From positions 1 to 64,000 of the forward strand of contig NZ_CP015988.1 in NCBI RefSeq assembly GCF_001658005.1: a stretch of DNA of 64,000 nt. Reading direction: 5' to 3'. Below, in pieces: positions 47,279 to 57,518 of the stretch. A program made the translations under genes and the position numbers. The notes beneath the pieces are model-generated. The model was not told the DNA's origin. It searched no databases and saw only the letters and a list, made by a program, of their open reading frames with translations. The stretch is from Sphingobium sp. EP60837 (GTDB taxonomy: Bacteria > Pseudomonadota > Alphaproteobacteria > Sphingomonadales > Sphingomonadaceae). Within the stretch, counting starts at the first letter, position 1. Every line of letters begins with the position of its first letter.

Positions 47279-48340
47279 TCAGGACAACCGAGAAGGATCA
47301 GACGGTCGCTCCCCCAGTGCGTCGCGGTGCTCATAGTCCCGCTGGTCGCGCAGCATCTGGTAGGCGATCGTCAATAGCTTGCGCGCCATGACGACCTTGG
47401 CGCGGTTCGCGCCCTTGGTCGCCTTCAGGCGCTCATATTCGAATTTGAGGGCAGGTTCGGCGCGCATGGCAGGAATGCTGGCTTCTACGAAGGCCCAGCG
47501 CAGCCACTTATTGCCAGCCTTGATGATCCGCCCGTTCCAGCATTTGCCGCCGCTCGCATAGGTCGAAGGCACGAGTCCGGCATAGGCGGCGAGCTTCTTG
47601 GCCGAACGGAAGCGTGTAACATCGTCAATCTCGGCGGCGATCAGGCGCGCGAAGAACTCGCCCAGGCCCGGCATCGTCTTTAGACGTTTGACGTCCGCAT
47701 TGTCCTTGCTGAAGCGGCGGATCGTCTTCTCGGACTCGCGGATCCGCTGGTTGATGTCATCGATGAAGGCAAGCGCGCGGTCGATATGCTCGCGATCGAT
47801 CACCGACACCGAAAGCAGTTCGAGCTGGACCCGCCCGATCTTGCCGAACAGATCCGACATCTCCCGCAGCGCTCGGGTCTGCTCGGGGTAGCGGTCGAAG
47901 ATCGTCACCACCCGGTTCTTTACCATCGTGCGCAGCCGCACGAAGAACATCCGCTCTCGCAACGCCTGGCGAAGTTGGCGCGCGGCCTCACATGGCACAT
48001 AGGACTCCGGGATCAAATCGGCCCGCAGCAGATGCGCCAGGATCGTCGCATCGATCTTGTCGGTCTTGATCTTGGCGTCGGCTATCGCCTTCACCCTCAG
48101 CGGGTGCGCCAGGACAACATCGTCGCACAACTCGTCCAGCCAGTCGTACATCACCGTCCAGTTGCGGCTCGCTTCCATCACCGCATGGCTGTTCTCCAGA
48201 TAGGGCGCCAAAAAGCCGGCAAGCGAGCGCGGGTCGTTCTTCACCTTGCCCGATCGCAGGACCTTCCCGCCGCCATCCTGCACAACCAGATGCGTATAGG
48301 CTTTGTGGTAATCCACGCCGATATGATAATCGTAAGACAT
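47279..48340 (-). CDS. IS110-family transposase (353 aa), second type
   Basis: DEDD recombinase: GVDYHKAYTHLVV (first Asp), VMEASRNW (Glu) and AKIKTDKIDATIL (Asp pair). The Tpase_20 domain includes LKTMPGLGEFFARLIAAEIDDVTRFRSAKKLAAYAGLVPS. The ATG at 48340 has GGAG eight bases upstream. Only distantly similar to the IS110 at 21784. Element ends are not defined, as IS110 lacks inverted repeats, but they lie between the CoA-transferase start (47010) and the LysR start (48544). Confidence 0.88.
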   Translation of the reverse strand: MSYDYHIGVDYHKAYTHLVVQDGGGKVLRSGKVKNDPRSLAGFLAPYLENSHAVMEASRNWTVMYDWLDELCDDVVLAHPLRVKAIADAKIKTDKIDATILAHLLRADLIPESYVPCEAARQLRQALRERMFFVRLRTMVKNRVVTIFDRYPEQTRALREMSDLFGKIGRVQLELLSVSVIDREHIDRALAFIDDINQRIRESEKTIRRFSKDNADVKRLKTMPGLGEFFARLIAAEIDDVTRFRSAKKLAAYAGLVPSTYASGGKCWNGRIIKAGNKWLRWAFVEASIPAMRAEPALKFEYERLKATKGANRAKVVMARKLLTIAYQMLRDQRDYEHRDALGERPSDPSRLS

Positions 48341-48543
48341 TGGTGCATCTCCATTGCTGATGGGCTTCAGCAATTTGCTTAACGCTCGTGCCTGCACGAG
48401 GGGGTGCACCCTTGCCTCTACGGTGAGCATCACCGTTCCATTCCTTCACTGAAGCTAGTCGCTTTCATAGGTTCCGTTCGCCTTCAACTGACAGGCTTGA
48501 AACATCAATTCCAATGATTTGTATTTTCATTTATTCATAATGG

Positions 48544-49434
48544 ATGGGTATAAATCGCATCTCGCTCTATCACCTGGAAACCTTACTTGCGATCGACCGG
48601 CTCGGCACGTTCGCCGCGGCGGCCGAGCGGCTCAGTACGACACAGCCGGCCATATCGGCGCGCATTCGCGAACTCGAGGGGCATCTCAGGGCCAAGTTGT
48701 TCCGCCGAGAGGGGCGCACCATGACGCTGACGCCGGCCGGCCGCCAGCTCATCCGTGATTGTGGCGATTTATGGGGAGACCTTCAGGGCGCACTGATGCG
48801 CAGTGGCGGATTGGATGAAGCAAGCGGCGTGATACGCATCGGGACAGGAGAGATTGCGGCCGCCAGCTGCCTCCCGAGCTTCCTCTCTGAACTCAAAGCA
48901 GCGATGCCGCTCGTCAGCCTCGAGGTGGACATCGATCTTACCGCGAATCTGATTCAGAAGTTGCTCGCAGGCCGCACCGACATTGCTTTCGCGGCCGGTC
49001 CAGTAGCGCATCCGGTACTGCAATCTCGCTCCATTGGTGAAGTCGCTTTAATGTGGTTAGCCAGCCCGGAAATTGCGGCACGCTTTGCAGAGCCTACCAG
49101 AAGTCGCGCAATCTCCATTTGGTCATTGGCCCGTCATTCCCCCATTTACGGGCGAATGCGGGATGCCATCGCTGAATCCAAGATCCCGCAGCAATCGCTG
49201 AACCTATGCAACAATGCGCGGATGATGATCGACATAGCGAAGGTTGGCGGCGGGGTCGGCATTTTCCCCGAGTCCATGGTGCGTTCGGAGCTGGCAAGTG
49301 GCGCGTTGATCAAGGTCCCTGACATGCCTCCTATTGCTCCTGTCCAGTTTCAGGTAGTGAAGCGACTTTTCGACAACGATGCGCTCACTGACGAGATTTT
49401 CAATCGTGCAAGCGTCATTCAAGTCGGCGGGTAA
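48544..49434 (+). CDS. LysR-type transcriptional regulator (296 aa)
   Basis: The winged helix-turn-helix is at residues 5-65: LYHLETLLAIDRLGTFAAAAERLSTTQPAISARIRELE. The effector domain is full length. Its target is unknown. The nearest candidate is the CoA-transferase operon on the other side of the IS110, or an operon lost by rearrangement. Confidence 0.9.
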   Translation: MGINRISLYHLETLLAIDRLGTFAAAAERLSTTQPAISARIRELEGHLRAKLFRREGRTMTLTPAGRQLIRDCGDLWGDLQGALMRSGGLDEASGVIRIGTGEIAAASCLPSFLSELKAAMPLVSLEVDIDLTANLIQKLLAGRTDIAFAAGPVAHPVLQSRSIGEVALMWLASPEIAARFAEPTRSRAISIWSLARHSPIYGRMRDAIAESKIPQQSLNLCNNARMMIDIAKVGGGVGIFPESMVRSELASGALIKVPDMPPIAPVQFQVVKRLFDNDALTDEIFNRASVIQVGG

Positions 49435-51104
49435 GATTGAGGTGGATCCGGCCCGGCTGGGAGCAATGCATAACCCTCTTCCGCCGATCCAAATCCATCC
49501 AGAGATATGTGCCGCGTGCGCAATATCACATCGAAGAGAGGATCGAACACGTCTTCCGTCGGCACGGGCGACATTGAGAACGGTCGGCCACCAAATAGCT
49601 GACCGACCGTACCTGGAAACGTAAATTTGCCTTGGGAGTGGCGAGAATGGGCGGTTCTCCCGCAGCAACAGTTCTCCGTTCAGCGCTAGGTCGATTGCCT
49701 CGACGCCACTGATCTTGCCCTGCTCGATCCCGCACAGGGCGGCGTCGACCGATGCGCAGGATTGATCCTATATTTCCGGTGCCCCTGCAGGGACAGGTGC
49801 TCGGCAATGACTTGGCCTAGGTCTATGATTCGGAACTTTGTCATGCAACTACTGGAATTCAGCGATGCGCCGGGAGCGATCGGGGGCGGGCCGTAAGCTG
49901 CTGTCCATACAGCTTAATGTGGGTGCCGACTTTGGGACTTAAGGGTATTGCATGAATCTGTGTGGCCTGTTGCAGATTGACGCTTCTCGACCCAGATACC
50001 CCATGCCGTGATCTCCCCAGGACCTGGGTCGTTCAAATTCTCTTCGTGCTGGCACGGAGCGACAAATTTTTTCACAACATCGATCGACCATCGTAGAAAG
50101 TGCATATAAACTCGACTCCTCTATATATGCTCCATAGCTCACACTTCACTGCGGAAGTGTGCTCGGTCACCGCTAGCCTGTTCTATTCACCGAGCTTGGC
50201 GGGAGTAGCATGAGGTTCTGTTCTAAAGGGGGAAATTGAGCGTCTAAGCCGCGCCTCTCCGGGACAGAGAAACCAAAGACCACACCAGCATGAACGATGC
50301 TAGCTCAACACCATCTCGATTCCAAGTGGTCGCACGAAAGAAAGTCAGGCGCTTGCGACATGGGAGCGGCTGACCTCCGTTAGCGCTGTTCTTCTGCTGG
50401 CTCGGGCCGTGAGCGAGATGGGGATCTGCAGACCGCCTTCATTGCCGATCCGCGTGATCCCTGTCGGGTGATCCACAAGCTGGATGATATTCTTCAGGCG
50501 CGGGTTCTGGTGATTTTCTGCGGCTACTAGGAATGCCGATGATCTCGACGCGTTGTGCGACGACCCAGGCTTTCGCCTGTTGCCCCTAGAGGTCTGACAG
50601 ACTCCATGACTGAGCAGTTAATAAATTCTCGGGGCGATCTGTAGCCGAGAGCCGGTGCGGACGCAGGCGATTATAATGATCGAGCCATCCTGGCAGTTGT
50701 TCGGCAACACAACGGTGCACCTGGTGCGCCAGCGCTGGTATGTCCGCACGATAAAGATCAACGGAGTCGAGCGTAATCCACCTGATGGCCGTATGGAAGC
50801 TACTCGATCGAAGGGGAAAATAAAGGCGCTCGCAGCGCGAGAATACAAAATGGCCCATCCAGCAACGCAGCATCATGAAACGTTCTGAGACCCCGAGACG
50901 GCCACCACGTTCGATCGGCTCACCCACAATTGCCACATTCTGGAGACCGACAACGATCCGTTTGAAAACAGCTCCGCGCAGCAGCCTTGGCCCAGAAAGG
51001 TGAAACCCGCATCTTGACCCACCGGTGACATCGGAAACATAATATCAGGCAGGTCGCTTGTCGGTGAAAACGCCCGGTCAACTCTTAGTGGTAATCAGCA
51101 CAAA
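49435..51104. other. 1.67 kb without an intact gene
   Basis: Only short frames. Near 50600-50720 (minus strand) the text LPGWLDHYNRLRPHRLSATDRPENLL resembles the end of an IS3/IS481-type integrase-core transposase. Elsewhere no gene is supported. Confidence 0.45.
50586..50730 (-). pseudogene. Transposase C-terminal relic (IS3/IS481-like)
   Basis: QVHRCVAEQLPGWLDHYNRLRPH has the N-R-x-R-P-H signature of integrase-core transposases. Nothing of the D,D,E residues upstream is readable. Confidence 0.4.
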
Positions 51105-52025
51105 ATGGATGATCTAAGCAAGATTCGAGCTTTTATTGAGGCCGTCGATCGGGGCGGATTTACCGCCGCTGCGCGGCAGGCCGAAGTCGCGGTTAGCTCG
51201 ATAGCCCGGCAGGTGAAAGCGCTTGAAGACGATCTTGGTGCACGGCTCATCAACCGGACAACACGAAGCCAATCGCTGACCGAGGCTGGACGCCTATTCT
51301 ATGACCGGATGGTAACCATTTTGCGGGATTTTGAGGGTGCAAAACATGACGTTATGGCGCTTCGCTCCACTGTCACGGGGACCTTAAAGGTCACTATTCG
51401 GACGTCAACAAGCGGCATAATCATTCCGGCCCTTCCAGTGTTCCTGGCGAAACATCCGGAGCTTTCCCTCGATATCTCGGTGACAGACGAACGACTTGAC
51501 CTAGTGGCCGAAGGTATCGACATCGCCGTGTGGCTTGGCGAGATGCAAGATTCTTCACTGGTCAGTCGTAGGCTGGCTTATTGCAAACGTGTACTTGTTG
51601 GCAGCCCGCATTATTTTGAACGCCATGGCGAACCAAAGTCACCGGGCGATCTCGTTCATCATAATTGCCTAGTTTACCGCGCGCTCCAATATCAAAACAT
51701 CTGGAAATTTGAAAATAGCGTTGAAAAAGTTGAGATTCCTGTAAAAGGAAACTTGCGATCCGCTACGGGTTTGGTGCTCATGCAAAGTGCATTGGCTGGG
51801 CTTGGTCTTATTCTTGTCCAAGAATTTCATGCGGGACCTGAGTTGCAGGCAGGACGGCTGAAATCGGTGCTCGACCAATACCGCATAAGCCCGACAACGG
51901 AGGATACCTCACTCTACCTGGTTTACCCGAGCGCGCGGGGCCTTTCAGTCGCCACACGGGCATTTATAGAATTTTTGGTCGAACAATTCAAGCCTGAGGG
52001 CGCAGCAACGCGAAAGCTTGATTAG
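51105..52025 (+). CDS. LysR-type transcriptional regulator (306 aa), 3' end defined by an IS
   Basis: The HTH is at residues 3-60 (LSKIRAFIEAVDRGGFTAAARQAEVAVSSIARQVKALE), and the effector domain is of the NodD/CrgA-like group (LDISVTDERLDLVAEGIDIAVWLG, NIWKFEN). The stop TAG uses TA of the IS5 target and the first G of the IS, so the last residues (about 15, GAATRKLD) could be truncated. Length is still normal for the family. The target genes are unknown. Confidence 0.88.
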   Translation: MDDLSKIRAFIEAVDRGGFTAAARQAEVAVSSIARQVKALEDDLGARLINRTTRSQSLTEAGRLFYDRMVTILRDFEGAKHDVMALRSTVTGTLKVTIRTSTSGIIIPALPVFLAKHPELSLDISVTDERLDLVAEGIDIAVWLGEMQDSSLVSRRLAYCKRVLVGSPHYFERHGEPKSPGDLVHHNCLVYRALQYQNIWKFENSVEKVEIPVKGNLRSATGLVLMQSALAGLGLILVQEFHAGPELQAGRLKSVLDQYRISPTTEDTSLYLVYPSARGLSVATRAFIEFLVEQFKPEGAATRKLD

Positions 52026-52855
52026 GGCGCGAACTCATAAATTGAGTTGAGCTCTCCGCCTTCGCATGATTCAGGCGCTCTTTGAGAATGGAGGGCGTAT
52101 GGCGCGGCGGCGGTATGAACTGACGGACAAGGAATGGCTGATCATCGAGCCAGTGCTGCCCAACAAGCCCCGCGGTGTTCCGCGGGTAGATGATCGGCGC
52201 GTGCTAAATGGAATTCTCTGGCGCTTCCGTTCCGGTGCGCCTTGGGCCGAGATCCCAGAGCGTTATGGTCCATCTACGACCTGCTACAACCGGTCGTTCG
52301 TTGGCGAAAAGCCGGTGTGTGGGACCGTCTGTTGGCAGCGGTTTCCGCTGGCTTCAACGGCGAACTGGTGATGATCGATTCCACCTGCATGCGCGTCCAC
52401 CAGCACGGTGCGACGGGGAAAAAGGGGGACCTGGAGATCATGGCATGGGACGTTCCCGGGGCGGCCTCACGACCAAGCTTCACGCTCTTGTCGACGCTGA
52501 CGGACGTCCTGTCAGCTTGCGACTGACGGGTGGGCAGGTCCACGATGCGTGCGAAGCCGAAGCCCTGATCGAGGCTATTCCCCCAGGGCGCCACCCTGCT
52601 CGGCGACAAAGGGTATGACAGCACCGCAATACGCCAGGCTGCGGCAGCCAGGAACATCTGGGCCAACATTCCCAATCGCTCCAATCGCAAGCAGCGCTTC
52701 GGCCTCTCGTCCTGGCTCTACCGCCAGCGCAATCTCGTCGAGCGCTTCTTTAATCGGATCAAGCAGGTCCGGGGCATCGCCACTCGATATGACAAGGATG
52801 CTGCCAACTATCTGGCAGCGATCAAGCTCATCTGCACACGCCTCTGGTGCAATGC
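52025..52855 (+). mobile_element. IS5-family element, second copy, 3'-truncated and frameshifted
   Basis: It is almost identical to 14113-14945, but a T is missing near 52294 and an extra C is present near 52585. The right 16 bp with the inverted repeat are absent. Its sequence stops at CTGGTGCAATGC and is followed directly by an IS110 fragment. Not functional. Confidence 0.85.
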
Positions 52856-52856
52856 G

Positions 52857-53195
52857 TTGGGCGAAGCCATTGCCTCACTGCTATCCGTGCGCACGGAACT
52901 GATGGAGCAGATCAAGGAAATGGATCGCAGGATGCGGATCATCGCCAGCCAATCTCAGGCCTGCGAAATCCTAATGAGCATTCCAGGCGTCGGCGTCCAG
53001 ACCTCGGTGGCCTTTGCCTCCGCCATCGACGATGCCGGACGGTTCCGACAATCGCGGAACGCTAGAGGATATTTCGACCTGGTCCCACGGCGTTACAGCA
53101 CGACCGAACTTCGGCTCGGCCAGTGCGAACAGATCCGCGAAACCCTCAAGGGGACAACACCGCTCAGCTCTGCAAATTACAGATCCTCGCCCTAA
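52857..53195 (+). pseudogene. IS110-family transposase C-terminal relic
   Basis: ELMEQIKEMDRRMRIIASQSQACEILMSIPGVGVQTSVAFASAIDD...FRQSRNARGYFDLVPRRYSTTE is the Tpase_20 domain. The N-terminal DEDD domain is lost. The frame continues from the IS5 tail without a break. Confidence 0.75.
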
Positions 53196-53305
53196 GAAAT
53201 GAATTTGATCCAAATTTGCCAAAGAGTTTGGCGGAGAACGGGCCTCGACAGTGACAGGGCTAAGCGACACTGAGGATGAAAATAATAACGCTGGAGGTCA
53301 GTATC

Positions 53306-53854
53306 GTGCACGTCAACCAACATCCCATTGGAATTGATCGCTCCCTAATAGATATCACCGAGGCGCAACGTGCCATCTATGATGAGATTTCGCAGGGGCC
53401 CCGCGGTGCCGTGCCCAGTCCCTTTCTCGCTATGCTTGATCGACCGGCGTTGGCTAAGGCCATTCAGCAGACGGGAGTTGAGCTTCGCTTTCGAGGTATC
53501 CTGTCGGGCGCGGAGCGCGAACTTGCCATCCTTGCGACCGCCGGCACAGTTGGTTGTGGGTATGAATGGCAATATCATGCGCCAATCGCACGGCGTGAGG
53601 GGCTCGCCGATCACATCATCGAAGCCACCAGAAAAGGGATTGCCCCGAGTGACGAGCACGCGCGCTGGGCAGTTATTATTCGATTCTGTCAATCAGTTAC
53701 GGCAACCCGACGGGTTTCGCGCGAACTCCTCGCTGAAGTCCTTGAGCTGGTAGGCCGAGAAGGTGCCACCGAACTCGTCGCTATTGCAGGCTATTATGCT
53801 TTGCTTGCAAGCTTCATCATCATTGGGGGGCACGATATCAGTCTCTCCAACTGA
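53306..53854 (+). CDS. Carboxymuconolactone decarboxylase / AhpD-like protein (182 aa)
   Basis: ERELAILATAGTVGCGYEWQYHAPIARREGLADHIIEATRKG is the CMD core with the Y-E-W...H pattern common in these alphaproteobacterial family members. The GTG at 53306 follows GGAGG by eight bases and is chosen. A start at 53276 is possible. There is no CxxC pair. It stands alone between IS relics. Confidence 0.78.
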   Translation: MHVNQHPIGIDRSLIDITEAQRAIYDEISQGPRGAVPSPFLAMLDRPALAKAIQQTGVELRFRGILSGAERELAILATAGTVGCGYEWQYHAPIARREGLADHIIEATRKGIAPSDEHARWAVIIRFCQSVTATRRVSRELLAEVLELVGREGATELVAIAGYYALLASFIIIGGHDISLSN

Positions 53855-53879
53855 TATCGTGCGCTCGAGGGGCTCAAGA

Positions 53880-54370
53880 GGAGGGGCTCACGCGCGAGGC
53901 AGCCACGCCGCGATCAACGACTAATCTTGGTGGCGGTGGACCTCGTGTTCCTCGGAGAAGCCTTGCTGCCGCATACAAGGGCGCTAGCAAGGCGAGCGCC
54001 TTCGGCGTAACTGCATGCCCGATCCCATGCGATGATTTCAGCGCCGGGTCCGGTTTCAGCCATCCAGCGAAAGTGTTGCTCTCCCGATCGGGCAGCAGAT
54101 CGAAGATGATTGGTCTCAAGGTCGACCATGACTGTGACGTACCGATTTCCCTTGCGCGAAGCCGAAACTTCGGCACCCAATAGACGCGGCGCACGATGCT
54201 CCGCGTAACGATCAGCGCGAACAGTGCGAAACATGGAGCTTCGTCGAGCTGCGCCACCAATATCGCGTCTGCTCCGCGATCCCGATCTGGCGGCAAGCCT
54301 CCACCGCTGTTGCCGCCTCGCCCCACAATCTCCTCTAATTCACGCAGCTTCGCTATGATCTGCTCCGGCG
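53880..54370 (-). pseudogene. Mosaic of ISL3- and IS3-family transposase relics
   Basis: At 53900-54190 (minus) pieces in two frames, YVTVMVDLETN, FDLLPDRESNTFAGWL and IIAWDRACSYAEGARLASAL, match the DDE part of ISL3 transposases. At 54215-54370 TPEQIIAKLRELEEIVGRGG, then EACRQIGIAEQTRYWWR in another frame, is the OrfA helix-turn-helix of an IS3 element. Confidence 0.65.
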
Positions 54371-54966
54371 TTGCGGACCATGCCTTCGTCGCGGTCTTGA
54401 CCCGGATCGCATCGAAGAACACCAGCGGATAGGCTGAGTCCAGCGGGCGTTGTTGTCAGGCCGTGACCTCCTCCAGCACAGCGTCCGTGATCGTGCTGAT
54501 CAGGTCGGGTGAGGCCTCAATGCCGTACAGTTCGCGCAGATGCCCGGTGATCTCACGGGGACTCATGCCTCGCGCGTACATCGAGATGATCTTGTCATCA
54601 AAACCGGGAAACGGCGCTGATATTTTGCGATCAGCTGCGGATCGAAACTGCCCGCCCGATCACGCGGCACTTCGATCTCGATCCGTCCCCCGTCGGTCGT
54701 CACCGTCTTGCGGCCGTAGCCGTTCCGGCTGTTGGTCCCTTGCTCCTCCTGGCCAAGATGGTGATCCATCTCCGCATTGAGCGCCCGTTCGGCAAATGCC
54801 TTCTTCAATATATCGAGCAGGCCACCCTGGCTGAGCGCTGCTGCTGCGTCAGTGCCGGCCAGCAGTTGGTCGAGAATGTCGTTCGGTATCGAGGGTTCTT
54901 CGCGTCGATACTCGGCCTCCTTGTTGCCCATTATGCCTCGCCGCACACGAAATTCCCGACAGTCCC
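54370..54966 (-). mobile_element. IS256-family element, copy 3, 5' half only
   Basis: The right inverted repeat ends at 54966. The transposase reads from SIPNDILDQL to the DAIRVK region and then joins the IS3 relic. It carries the same C-loss and TGA as copy 1, so copies 1 and 3 share ancestry after those mutations. Confidence 0.85.
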
Positions 54967-55096
54967 ACCGCTCCTGCTGAAATAGGGCGCGGTATGGCGC
55001 AGCACATGCCGCAAGCGAGATCACCGGCGCCCCGGAAGCTTGGTCCCACCAAGAACCCGCCTCTTCAGAAGACTGTTAGCCTGATCTTAATTGCTT

Positions 55097-55574
55097 TCAG
55101 CGAACGTCACCTTTTTCGATCCATTTCACGGGTGCACCGTTCACCGCTTCTTGGGTGGCAATTTGAGCCATGGCGCCGTGTGGCGTCGCGCCGTGCCAGT
55201 GCTTTTTGTCAGCATGATTTCTCCGGCTTTGAATTCAAGCTTCGGCCCGCCTTCAACCTGAGTCCACCCTACGCCTTTGGTGACGATAAGCGTCTGCCCA
55301 AGCGGATGCTTGTGCCACGCCGTTCTTGCTCCACGCTTGAAATGGACGATCGCACCACCAACAAGCGACGATTCCTCAGCTGAACCTGCCCTGTGATTGT
55401 AACTTCGCCAGTAAAATATTCGGCTGGTCCGTCGACCGTTCTCATTTCGACTCTTTTTGTCAGCTGCGGTGCCGGATCGCTTTCCTGAGCGATTGAGGTG
55501 GGTTTCATGAGGCTGCCGACAGGCAGACCGATAGCGAGAGAACAAAGCCTCGAAGCGTTACCTGCTGATCTCAT
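55097..55574 (-). pseudogene. Cupin-domain protein, two frameshifts
   Basis: The frame starts MRSAGNASRLCSLAIGLPVGSL and gives GPAEYFTGEVTI. After a shift near 55380 it gives GGAIVHFKRGARTAWHKHPLGQTLIVTKGVGWTQVEGGP, the metal-binding cupin core. After a second shift near 55195 it ends [21 protein letters not shown]...[10 protein letters not shown]. Metal ligands H-x-H and H-W-H are preserved, so the breaks look recent or artefactual. It overlaps the MDR gene by ATGA. Confidence 0.75.
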
Positions 55575-56527
55575 GTGAACACCAGCACGGGGCGCCCGCG
55601 TACTCCTCCTGCGGCTAGGCTTTGCTGCGCCTCCGATATTTGCGCGGGAGAATACGCAGCCGCCACACGGCCCTTGATTGCCCCCGCTTTGACCGCGGAG
55701 CCTATTGTTTCTAGCCAGTCCGTGCGTTCCAATACCTCGGGCACCCTGACTGGTTTGATTTGAACCCCGCGATCAGTGGGTGGTCCGTTCCATCCACGGA
55801 CGGGAATATAAATCCCGCCCGGCTTGATTGTTTCAAACGATGTCTCGCCTAGCAGGGCAGTATCGAGAATGGCGTCGACGCCCTCCGGTTTCTCCTGCTT
55901 CACACTGGCGAAGAAATAGCTTCCGCGTTCGACCACAATGTCCGCACCATAGCCTTGAACGAGATCGAAATCGGATGGGCTGGCATCTGCAATCACCGTC
56001 AGACCGTTGCTCTTGGCGAATGCAATTGCGAAATGCGCGAGCCATCCAGCGCCACCAGTGACAACGAGCGTCTGTCCCTTCGACAGCTCCGCTAGTGAAA
56101 GAGCATAGAGTGCAGTCAGCCCATTCATCGGCAATGTTGCCGTCTCGCCGAAGCTGGCTTTTCCGGGCTTCAAAACGGCTGAAGCAGCAGGGATGACAAT
56201 ATATTCCGCCTGTGCTCCGCCCTCAGCGCGCGTCGGCAAAACGGCCGCCATAACCTCGTCACCAACAGTAAGCCGTGTCACGCCCGACCCGACTGACTCT
56301 ACTATCCCTGCTGCATCCATTCCCGGCGTGAGCGGCGGCCTAAGGGCATCCGAGCCACGCTCCCGTAGCAGAATGTCGGTGGGGTTGACCGCAGCCGCAA
56401 CTACCTTCAGGCGAATCTCCCCGGCTTCCGGCGGCCTCACTGCCCTTTCCCCGAGCGTTACAACATCGGAACCACCGCACCCGGTGTAGAGGATGGCCTT
56501 GCCAACAATGGGGGACAATCTGGTCAT
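55571..56527 (-). CDS. NADP-dependent quinone-oxidoreductase-like MDR protein (318 aa)
   Basis: Medium-chain reductase of the zeta-crystallin/quinone oxidoreductase group: AAAVNPTDILLR, PGMDAAGIVESVGSGV, LPMNGLTALYAL and the NADPH motif LVVTGGAGWLAHFAIAFAK. The zinc-ligand cysteines are lacking, so it reduces quinones or enones rather than alcohols. Its ATGA overlap with the cupin gene shows an operon. Promoter expected in 56528-57475. Confidence 0.9.
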   Translation of the reverse strand: MTRLSPIVGKAILYTGCGGSDVVTLGERAVRPPEAGEIRLKVVAAAVNPTDILLRERGSDALRPPLTPGMDAAGIVESVGSGVTRLTVGDEVMAAVLPTRAEGGAQAEYIVIPAASAVLKPGKASFGETATLPMNGLTALYALSLAELSKGQTLVVTGGAGWLAHFAIAFAKSNGLTVIADASPSDFDLVQGYGADIVVERGSYFFASVKQEKPEGVDAILDTALLGETSFETIKPGGIYIPVRGWNGPPTDRGVQIKPVRVPEVLERTDWLETIGSAVKAGAIKGRVAAAYSPAQISEAQQSLAAGGVRGRPVLVFT

Positions 56528-57475
56528 TGTTTCATGATCCGTTCAAAACTGAGTGAAGCCCGCTGAAGGTTATCACGTCCGTCCGGCTGTACAGGCCCCC
56601 TGCTGCGCGTCCGGCGCTATCTTCCTTGGACTCGGCCGCGAGCTTATAAGCGTCCTGACTGATCTCTATGGAATGGGCAACCACTGCTAAAGTCTTCGTG
56701 TGAATATCTGACGACGCGAGGCCATGAGGTTTGCCTCGCCTTCACTCTAAAAACGAAAAAAATGGCTTGAAAGGGTGACGAAGCCTGCTCGCGAACTTTT
56801 GAGCATACAGACGGGAGATTTGCGGGCGCAGGTCTCCCATGGGTTGGCCCTGGAAACTATGCGCTGACCGGTCAAGGCTTACTCTGATAATAAAATTGTC
56901 GGCCCTTTTGAGAGGGCTTGAGCCGAAGCTAGCGATTACGACGTGTTGATTGCTCATATGGCGGCTAGAGTTTAGGAGTCTGAATTTGAAGCGGCATTTC
57001 ACTGTGGGAGTTGATCCGGCCGCACGAATGAGAATGATATTTCATTAGCGAAAGGCAGCTTTTCGCACTAATTTTTATTCCAAGTTCAAGAATGGATCAG
57101 TAGTTAAAGCGCGACAAAAGCTTTCGGAGTATGAGACAGAAGCTCTTGTAGCATTTATCATTTGGCGATGAGTGCAAAGCCATTCATAGCAGCAAAGGGT
57201 AAGGAATTTTGCCGCCCTTTAGGTTGGCCTCCACCATGCAACTGCCTGGATGCGTCGCGAGCGTCGCTACCCACCTCATAATGGGAGGTTGTGCGCGGGT
57301 GGGGGCAGTACTATGGAATATTTATCGATCAAGCGACCGTAGTTTACCTAGCAGGCGGAGGTAATATCAAGCCGGAATGGTGAGCATATTTATAGCGCGC
57401 TTGAGGTCGTCAACGTCGCATGAATATTAAGTTGTCAGCCGAATCTCCCCACGATGTGATGTGATGCGATGCGAC
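56528..57475. other. 950-bp intergenic region
   Basis: Nothing that supports a gene. An 86-codon minus-strand frame at 56742-57002 has no recognisable motif. Likely regulatory region of the MDR/cupin operon. Confidence 0.4.
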
Positions 57476-57510
57476 GCGCTGCTCGGCTCAAACATGAGCC
57501 CGAGCAGCGC
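57476..57510 (-). terminator. Hairpin after the TonB receptor 2 gene
   Basis: A 15-base stem (GCGCTGCTCGGCTCA with one bulged base) sits nine bases after the stop. A T4 run lies only on the plus-strand side. Confidence 0.6.
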
Positions 57511-57518
57511 ACGCGATT

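Noticed and set aside
56742..57002. 86-codon minus-strand frame in the gap before TonB receptor 2
   Set aside because: No ribosome-binding site, no family features, and in an otherwise gene-free stretch.
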